The notes beneath the pieces were generated by a model that was given only the letters and a program-made list of their open reading frames with translations, was not told where the DNA came from and did no database searches. A stretch of 14,258 nucleotides of DNA from Ochromonadaceae sp. CCMP2298. Its lineage: Eukaryota > Sar > Synurophyceae > Ochromonadales > Ochromonadaceae. The stretch spans positions 1-14,258 of the forward strand of contig MU634222.1 in NCBI GenBank assembly GCA_026770595.1, in the 5' to 3' direction. Positions 1 through 7,207 of the stretch are shown in pieces. Numbering within the stretch: position 1 is the first letter of the stretch; every line of letters begins with the position of its first letter. A program made the translations under genes and the position numbers.

Positions 1-102
1 GCCGTTTCAGATTTGCCGTTTCAGATTTGCCGTTTCAGATTTGCCGTTTCAGATTTGCCGTTTCAGATTTGCCGTTTCAGATTTGCCGTTTCAGATTTGC
101 CG
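1..102. repeat. 14-bp tandem repeat array, truncated by the window edge
   Basis: Seven exact copies of GCCGTTTCAGATTT run from position 1 to 98, followed by a 4-base start of an eighth copy (99-102). The copies are identical and there are no spacers, so this is a minisatellite and not a CRISPR array. The array may continue to the left of the window. The open frame running through it (from position 27) codes only for the repeat and then for T-rich DNA, so it is not a gene. Confidence 0.95.
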
Positions 103-380
103 AAAATAGTGAAACGGTCAAAATTTGTGTTTTTTTTATGTTTTGTGTTTTGCGTTTGTGTTTTGTGAGCGACCCAACTTTCTTGGAAGCGTCAATCAAT
201 TTTTTTTACAGCAAGTTCGTTGGTCTCTTCTTTAAAAGGAGAGAAACGCACTTATCAAATGTCTATTTTTGTGATACAACCATTTTTTCAGTTTTTTTGC
301 CTGTTCCACCGACCAAAACAAAAAAATTGTGTGTTGCCTCCCTTACTGCCGCAGCGAGCCTTCTTCTTTTCATTTAATCA

Positions 381-506
381 GTCGGTTGCTTCCTTACTCT
401 TACACCTGTGAGTATAATTCTACTGGGACTTGGAACTGGATACTGTATTGGTCGGTTGCTTCTTATTCTTAAACCTGTGAGTATAATTATACTGGGACTT
501 GTAATG
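381..506. repeat. 70-bp direct duplication, two copies
   Basis: Copy 1 is 381-450 and copy 2 is 451 to about 506. Both start GTCGGTTGCTTC and contain CCTGTGAGTATAATT and ACTGGGACTTG. They differ by a few substitutions and small indels, and the second copy decays after about 55 bp. The stretch 103-380 before it is T-rich DNA in which I see no gene. Confidence 0.85.
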
Positions 507-527
507 CTGCCTGTAGTGAGAGCGAGC

Positions 528-593
528 TGTGCCAACCCCCGACGCCAGATGGTCTTATATATATAAGCCCATCTGGCGCCGGGGGGGGGCACA
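528..593. repeat. Foldback hairpin with a TATATATA core
   Basis: Positions 536-585 form a nearly perfect 50-bp palindrome centred between 560 and 561, with only two mismatched pairs (542/579 and 553/568). The core is CTTATATATATAAG (554-567), then GCCAGATGG pairing with CCATCTGGC, then C5 pairing with a G run. TGTGCC (528-533) and GGCACA (588-593) extend the stem outside a small asymmetric bulge. It could be a tiny foldback element or a structured RNA. No flanking target duplication is evident. Confidence 0.85.
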
Positions 594-1362
594 AGTCCTA
601 TTGGATGTTGACATAGAAGTTGTGTTAAGAGCATTACAGACAGATCAAGCAGAGCAAGCAGGCAGACATGCAGTGAATGCAGCCTGTGCAGGCAGAGCCA
701 CACACAGCAGCAGAAGCGTAACGGCTGCCGTGATGGAAAGTACGTACTGTATGCAGAGAAAGGGTTAGTTCGTAACGGACAAACGGGAGACAGTACGTAC
801 TGTAGCGTCACAATAGTGAGAAATATCTCCACCTCATCTCCAAATGAGTAATTTAGTGAGAAATTTTCTCAGCATCTAGATAGTTAGGTTTGTAGAATCT
901 ACCCAATCAAACTAAACTTTACTTCTGTAATATTTTTATCGCATATTCATTAATATCATAATATTAGTGGTTTATGTATCCCGAGTCACCTGTAGCCACC
1001 CCTTTTTCGGCCAATGCGGGGAATTTCCGTTGCTCACTGGGTATGTTCAACTGGATGGGTTTATGGGAAAAGGATGGCCAGTTTTTTTTTGTTTTTTAAC
1101 CATTTTGCAACCAGGGAGGAGGACCTGCTGCTGCCTGCTGCCAGCTCCGGCTCTTCGACCGCCGCGCCCACTCTTAGACCGCCGCTGCTGCCTCCCCTTA
1201 TAGCCGTCTCCTTTGCTGTTTCCTTTAACCATTTTGCAACCCAGCTGTAAGGGAGAGCATAAAAAAAGAGAGCCATGAGTGAGTTCGAATCCTTTGCTTC
1301 TTGTTACTGCATCCACATGGACTCACAGCTGTTCCTGGGTTTTGTCGTACCTTTACTACCTG
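594..1362. other. Non-coding interval with short repeats
   Basis: No convincing gene is visible on either strand. It holds two copies of GTACGTACTGTA (740-751 and 793-804; ACAGTACGTACTGT at 790-803 is a perfect palindrome) and a repeated TAGTGAGAAAT about 38 bp apart near 816 and 854. An AT-rich stretch lies at about 890-965. A repeated TTTAACCATTTTGCAACC(C)AG element occurs near 1095 and 1222. These look like intergenic DNA or remnants of old repeats. Confidence 0.6.
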
Positions 1363-1714
1363 CCTCGCCAGTCGCCTCCAGGAGAGGGCCGAGGGCTCCA
1401 CACTTGCGCCGCCACAGGGCAAAGCAAATCAAACGCTAGTCCAGTGATATGTAATCTCGCGATCGCACCACTAGTCTGGCAGAACCTCGACCTGTGAGGC
1501 AAGAACAACTGCTCCGGAGATCTGCCTTTTGAGGGCTTCCTCGCCAGTCGCCTCCAGGAGAGGGCAGAGGGCTCCACGCTTGCGCCGCCACAGGGCAAAG
1601 CAAATCAAACGCTAGTCAAGTGAGGTGTGAACTGCTGATCGCACCAGAATCCAGACGGAACCTCGACCGGTGCTTCGAGAACGACTGCTCCGCCATCTTC
1701 CTGATCTTGCAGGA
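1363..1714. repeat. 176-bp tandem duplication
   Basis: Copy 1 (1363-1538) and copy 2 (1539 to about 1714) both start CCTCGCCAGTCGCCTCCAGG. Over the first ~85 bp they differ at about three positions; the remainder is alignable but diverged (shared landmarks are GATCGCACCA, GAACCTCGACC and ACTGCTCCG). Short open frames on the minus strand repeat once per copy and resemble no protein family I know, so I treat the block as non-coding. Confidence 0.85.
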
Positions 1715-2023
1715 GAGTCGCCAACATCCTCTCTTTTTGAAGAAAGGGGACCCCCCAAAAAGTCAAAATGGAAGCCCCGTCTGGGGGAATTCCCCTCTTA
1801 AAACCACATCCTCGCTTTGAAAAGGAGGCCCAAAAGGAGGCTGCTGTTATCCGGCTGCCTCGTGTCTCCCCCCTGCCTCCCACTATAATTGCTCTGGTGA
1901 GCAGCGGGAAGCCGAAGATCGCAACTGGGGAGTCTCTGGCGAGAGAGGTGCTGCAGGTCGAGCCGGTACCGGGACCTATAAGGCAGTGGAGAAGACCGAG
2001 CCCCCCCCGTCGCTGTCTTGTTC
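1715..2023. other. Region upstream of the membrane-protein gene
   Basis: This is the probable promoter and 5' UTR of the gene starting at 2024. It contains a perfect 12-bp palindrome GGGGAATTCCCC (1784-1795). The reading frame of the downstream gene has a stop codon (TAA) at 1979. A short open frame from 1768 overlaps it in another frame but has no recognisable content. I cannot place a TATA box or initiator with confidence. Confidence 0.4.
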
Positions 2024-5000
2024 ATGCAGAGCCGAGGAGATGCCTGCATGAGGCGGGATCCCAGCGGAATGTGCTTGGGGGAGCTGGAAAGAGATGAGCA
2101 GGGAGGACAGGGAGGACAGCAGGGAGGAAAGTACGTACACGAGCAGCAGGACCCCTACAGTGACGACTTCGAAATGTTCGCACTGGACCTGCAGGAGATG
2201 GATGTGGAGATGGAGGTGGTGGAGCTGCGGGGGGAGGGGTGGCTGGACCCGAATGAGTTCGACTTCGAGATGTTCGAACTGCGCACCAGTAAAACAGACG
2301 CATCCGCAGGGGCAGGGGCAGGGGCAGAGGCAGAGGCAGGGGCAACCGAAGGAACGAGAGAGCACGAGCGAGGCAGGGGCAGCGGGGCTGTGGGCGGGGT
2401 GGGAGGGGGTTTAGATGTGGAGGCGCAGTCAGCACCTGCGGTACAGACGCAGACGCAGGCACGGGTACAGGCTCAGGCTCTGTCGCGACAGACGCAGGAG
2501 TTGATCCGTAAGCACTTCGAGCTGCCCGCGTTGGAAAAAGCCCCCGTCCCAGGGGGGTGGGAAGTGGAACACTTTCTTGCGGTGGGAATGGTGGCAGCGG
2601 TGGTGGTGGTGGGGGTACTGTATCTGCGGTGGTGGTGGGGCGTCAGCGACGGTGAGAGGGGTGGGCGCAGGAGGCGGCCAAGACAGAAACGGGGACGGGA
2701 TGCGGGCGCTGGGGCAGGTGGTGCGGGTGTGGGTGCGGATGCAGGGGCTTTCCGGAACAATAGCGGGTTGTTATCTGTGCAGGGGGTGTTGTGCATGCTC
2801 AGGAGGGCTAAGGCGGTCTCTCGATTCCACAGTCCATGGCTGGGCTCCCTGGATGGGGACGGGGACGGGGACAGGAACGGGATCGGGGAGGCTGACGAGT
2901 ATGGGAACAGGGGTGGGGACGATGACGGGATCGGGAGCGGGGGTGGCGTGAGTGTCGATCAGCTGGAGCTGTTGTCCCAGTCTCTGTGTCCGTTGGTCTG
3001 TGGGGACCTGGGAATCCTGGAGGCACTGGCAGGGGACGCGGCCTCGTCTCTGGCGCATAGGTGCAGACTACGCAGGGGGGGTGGGGGCAGGGGTAGGGTG
3101 GAGGGGGAGGAGAAGGCGGGGGCCGAGTGGGTGTCTGGGGGGGTGGATCCTCTGCGGGCGGTGCGGCAGGGGGTGCAGGCTGGGTGCGAGAGCCTGGCCC
3201 TGCAGGCGAGGGGGGGCGCGGGTATGGGGGGTATGGCGGCTATTACGGGTATTACTGGTGGTACCATCGTCACGAGCAGGAGTGGTGGGGTCGGTGGTAC
3301 TAGCAGCGGTGGCAGTGGCAGTGGCAGTAGTTGGGTTCGGAGTAGGGGGGGCATGGGAGGGGGGGTGGGGGTGGGAGGGGGCAGTGTACGTACTCTGCAC
3401 ATCGAGGACCGCCTCTCTCTACTGGACGCTAGACGCTCTCTGCTGGAGGTGCGGGGGGGTCTCCTCTTCTGCCGTGACGTGCTGACGAAGAAGCTACGGC
3501 TGTGGGGGCGTAGGCATCTGAGAGAGGTTTGGGGCAGGGGCGAAAAGGCGCTGGGGGCGGGCAAGGTAAGAAGAGTAGGGTGGGGATGCTGGGAATAGGA
3601 AAGGGTTGGATAGTACGGCATATAGGCATAAGAGCATAAGGACATAGCATAAGGGCATAGGGCACAGGTCCTGTCACACTCCCCGGTGTCACCCTGATCA
3701 ACGCACACCTAACCCCCTTCCCCTAACATTTAATATCTCCGCACCTGCCTTCCACAACCCTCTCCCCCCCAGTGTGAGGATCTGTCTGAGTGCGTGGCCA
3801 TGCTGCAGGCGCTACTGGAAGCGTCCTCGGCAGAGGAAGACGCACACTCTACGGCACACACAGGCATGGGCGCAGGCATAGGCACAGGCGTGGGCAGTGC
3901 GGAGGGGGGTCTGAGTCCTGCGGATGCTCACCAGTGCAGGCAGATGCTGGGCAGGTTCCAGCAGCAGTTGAGCTCACTGAGAGAGGGGGAGGACGAGGCG
4001 CTACGGGGGGCAGCGGAGGTCAGGCTGGGGAGGGACATGCGCATGATGAGGGACAGCTTCCAGGTAGGAGAGGAGAGAGAGGATGTGTGTCATTTACAGG
4101 CTGTCTCAGCATTTGTCAGTATCTGATGACTCGCCATCTTTCCCCCCTCTCACCCTATCTTACCCCTCTCTTTCCCCCCCCCCCCCCCCAGCTGGTGCTC
4201 TCCCCCCTGCAGTCCCGCAGCAGCTCCCTGCGCCTGGAGGGAGATGGGGTGGGGTCCATGTTCCGGGACAGCTTCCGCTTCAGTAACGGCAGCAACGCCA
4301 GCGATAATGGTAACGGCAGCGGTAGTACCGACAACGGTGGCAGCCACAGTGCGGACGTTGGAGATATCCAGGGAAGCGGGGTGCGCGCTGAGGCGCAGGG
4401 GCAGGCACAGGGGCATGGGCTGTCGGGTCTGGCGAGTCCCATAATCCCCTCGTCAGACAGGGCAGAGACAACAGAGACAGCAGAGACAGCAGAGACAGCA
4501 GATGCGGGGCACAACTCTCCCCTGCACCTCTCTCTCAGCATGCCCTCTGCCACTGCATCTGCCCCCGATTCTGTCTCCGCGCCCTCTGTCCCCGCCTCCT
4601 TCTCTCGCCCGCCCTCCATCTCCATCTCTGCCCCCCCCACCCAGTGCGTCACCTCCACCCTGACCCCCATCCAGAACCTCACCGCCGCAACCTCCCCCTC
4701 CGAACTAGTGGATGGGCAGATCCGGTAAGTCATACTGATAGTTCCTACTGATAATTCACCGCCCCCATCCTGCTCCCTACCCTGCTCCCCAACCCTTACC
4801 CTCTTCTCTCTCCCCCCTCCTTTCTACCCCCAACCTCTACCCCCACCTGCACCCGCAGCTCTCAGTGGACTCTGGAGGGCTGGAAGATGGCGCAGGCCTG
4901 CAGGGAGAGGCAGGCGGAGGCGCAGAATGAGAGAAACAACAGCAGGGCAGCGGAGGCGCAGCGGGCACGGGTCAGGGCTGAGAGGCGCAGGGAGCAGGGG

Positions 5001-6534
5001 CTGCAGTTTGCCCAGCAGCTGGAGACTCTGATGGAGCAACGAAAGGTAGGGGGGTTAGGATTATTTTGTATGTTTCCTGAACCTTACACCCTTTGTTCTC
5101 CTTCCTGCCTTCTCCTTCTTCATTTAGCTGCCCTCCCTCATCTTCTTTGTTCTTCCTTCTGCCTGCTACCCTGCATCCTGTTTCCTTTGTCCTGTACCCC
5201 CTTACCCCACACACACAGACCTCCCACGGCACTGAGCTGCTGGAGCTGCAACAGGCAGAGGCTCAGCTGCAGACAGAGTACCAACACGCCCTGGAGACCT
5301 TGGGAACTGTAGACAAGGGGGTGTTCCTGGGTACGTTCCTTCTGGCGGCCACGGTCTTCGCACTGGTGCGGTCGGGCTTCGACCCCACTAAACAGGGGGT
5401 GGGCCCCTTCTACCAATGGCTGCTACACGCCCTGGGGTCCTGCTGTCGTCTGCTAGCCTGCGAGGACAGCCACTCGGCGCATACACAGGCGCACAGCCTC
5501 GCTGGGCAGAGGCTGTGGTGGGGACAGAGCACTGTGATGGACACCGCTGGAACCAGTAGCAGCGGCATTAGCGACAGCAGCAGTATGAGCACTGCGTTGG
5601 TGGTGGGGGGTCAGTTGGCTGCAGGCTACCAGCAGGGCTACCGGACTGCTACTGGCGTCATGGCGGCCACAGCAGCCAGGTATCTGCTGGGCAGCGGGGG
5701 GGGGAGGGGCAGGGGGGGGGGGGGGGGGGGTGGTGTTAGAGACAGAGAAAGAGACGGTGGAGGCAGTAGCGGCAGTGGCAGTGGCGACACTAGCAGTAGC
5801 GGCGGAGGTGGTGGCAGCGGCGGTGGTATGAGTGGCTACAGTATCAGCAGCATCAGCAGCGTGGGTGGGTGGCTGCTCTACCGCACTATTAGCAGCGCCG
5901 CACTCGCACTACACTCCACCATCGGCGACAGTACTGGAAGTGGGGCGGGGCCTGGAGCTGGGGCTGGAGCTGAGCCTGGGTCTGCACCTGCCCTGTGGGA
6001 GATGTGGGCGGCTGTTAGGTGTCTAGGCCACCTGCTGCTGCGGGCACTGCCGGCTGTGCTGGTCTCCAGACTGCTGGGCGCTGTGGGGTGAGTGCTAGGG
6101 TGGAGAATAGTGTTGGAGTGTTATTGTGCTCTTGTCTTCTCAGTCTACTGTGTGCCTATTCTGGATCTACCCCTACCCCCTCGCCATTTTCCCTCCTCCC
6201 CCTTTCCCATCCCCGCTCCCCCCTTCTCATCCCCAATTTCTCCCCCATTCTCCCCAGGCTCCCCGGTGCTGCAGAGAAGGCTGCCTGGCTGCTTACCCTG
6301 CTGGGCAGCGCAGACGTGCTGCTGCACATGGCCCTAGGCCCCCTACGCCTCCTGCTGCTGCTCGGCCTGCTGCATCTGTTCGTCTACGTCCGCTGCTGCC
6401 TGCACCCCCGCCTGCGCTGGCTGCTGCCCCACACGCGCTCCCGCTCCCTCTCAGACGTGCGGCCGCTGCTGCTGTACGCCGCCTATCCGCTGCTGCTGAT
6501 CTACGCTGCTGCCTACTGCGCCTATATACTGTAA
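2024..6534 (+). CDS. Uncharacterised multi-pass membrane protein with coiled coil, 6 exons
   Basis: The exons are 2024-3565, 3773-4063, 4192-4724, 4859-5045, 5219-6087 and 6258-6534. All junctions are GT-AG and the phases (0,0,2,0,2) join without a stop, giving about 1232 aa. I do not recognise the family. Visible features: an acidic N terminus with the twin motifs DFEMFAL (48-54) and DFEMFEL (80-86); a hydrophobic segment at about 183-204; long Gly/Ser/Arg-rich spacers; helical Leu-rich stretches around 455-540; an Arg/Glu/Ala/Gln coiled coil at about 795-880; a transmembrane helix at about 884-901; another Gly/Ser-rich spacer; and a Leu-rich membrane region at about 1117-1232 whose last helix reaches the C terminus. 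The start is the first ATG after an in-frame stop at 1979; ATGs at 2048 and 2069 are alternatives, and an unseen upstream exon is possible. The exons are G-rich on the sense strand and the introns (128-207 bp) C/T-rich, including a long C run before the exon 3 acceptor. It converges on the sedolisin gene. The exon structure is fairly sure; the function is unknown. Confidence 0.78.
2304..2342 (+). repeat. GGGGCA hexamer repeat inside exon 1
   Basis: About six copies of a GGGGCA/GAGGCA hexamer code for an alternating Ala-Gly/Ala-Glu stretch of the membrane protein. A similar GGGGAC repeat at 2854-2875 codes for alternating Gly-Asp. Both are in frame and do not break the gene. Confidence 0.8.
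3613..3664 (+). repeat. Imperfect GCATAAG repeats in intron 1
   Basis: Degenerate units of the type GCATA(A/T)(A/G)G recur in the first intron of the membrane-protein gene, between the donor at 3566 and the C/T-rich acceptor ending at 3772. The rest of the intron shows nothing notable. Confidence 0.6.
5687..5732 (+). repeat. Long G homopolymer tract in exon 5
   Basis: Three G runs, the last being 19 Gs at 5712-5730, code for a Gly-rich loop. The frame before the tract (coiled coil and transmembrane helix) and after it (the membrane region joined to exon 6) is the same, which argues that the run length is right here or that any errors cancel. The tract could form a G-quadruplex and is prone to length change. 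Confidence 0.85.
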
Positions 6535-7195
6535 ATACATAAGACTATACTTGTAAGATACTTGTAATCACAAAAAGGGAACCCCTTTTGCTTTCAATTA
6601 CCTGAACCACCCTAGCCTGCAGATAGCCATGCCCTATGCACCTATTAACTATGCACATTTGCGCCTACTTATATTTGTAATTGACAGTTTCTGCGTGTGT
6701 ACATTAAATGTGGCTTATGTACAGATGCCTGTAATCTTGTACCTGAAGTACCAAAGCTAGTTGATGCCTGCTCTCCCTTCGAGGACCCCCATGCCAAAAA
6801 ATAACACAGAAAGCACTATTAATCCAGTGTAAGTGTTAGTTACGTAATCTACCACACAACAATATTGGTTTGTGGAACTACACTGGTTTTAAAACCAGCA
6901 GGCGGGTCTCAAATACATATTGATCTGTTCTCGCATGGGTTTTTCAACCTGCAGGCGGAGGTGCTGTCGGTGCGATGTGCGGGTAAAATGTGATAATCAA
7001 TATCTATTCCCAAACCCACACCTATACTTTTTCCTATATACCTGTACCCATACCCACACCTATACCCACACCCTTTGCTATCAGTCTGCTTCGTGTGTGG
7101 GCTCCCAAAATGTGCGGGGTTTGTGTCCCTTCTGTCCAGTCCTTGTCCTTAATCCCCCCATGCTTAGTCCCTCCGCAGTCCTTAAGCCCTCATCC
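6535..7195. other. Convergent intergenic region with both 3' ends
   Basis: No gene is visible. On the + strand TGTAA occurs at 6552, 6563, 6676 and 6730, soon after the membrane-protein stop. UGUAA is the usual poly(A) signal in green algae, so these may mark the transcript end. CAAAAAGGG / CCCCTTTTG (6571-6590) forms a short hairpin. Positions 7011-7075 carry degenerate ACCCACACCTAT repeats. The sedolisin 3' UTR should lie leftward from 7195; I see no clear poly(A) signal for it. Confidence 0.45.
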
Positions 7196-7207
7196 TTAAG
7201 CCCTCAC
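7180..7207. repeat. 14-bp tandem duplication across the sedolisin stop codon
   Basis: CCTTAAGCCCTCAT (7180-7193) is repeated at 7194-7207 with one mismatch. The TAA stop of the sedolisin gene (7198-7196 on the minus strand) lies in the right-hand copy, so the duplication covers the last codons and the first bases of the 3' UTR. Confidence 0.85.

Noticed and set aside
1-102. A possible CRISPR array
   Set aside because: The repeat units abut with no spacers, the unit is only 14 bp, and the window is eukaryotic.
27-377. An open frame of 116 codons at the left edge
   Set aside because: It is coded by the 14-bp tandem repeat and a T-rich stretch, and has no recognisable protein character.
1281-1292. 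GAGTTCGAATCC, resembling the B box of a tRNA gene
   Set aside because: I could not form acceptor or anticodon stems around it and found no matching A box upstream.
2959-3708. A 249-codon open frame on the minus strand opposite exon 1 of the membrane-protein gene
   Set aside because: It is Pro/Ser/Arg-rich low complexity, the expected shadow of a G-rich coding strand with few A/T-rich stop codons. The + strand frame has consistent splice sites and membrane helices. Similar shadows at 2022-2462 and 4155-4733 are rejected for the same reason.
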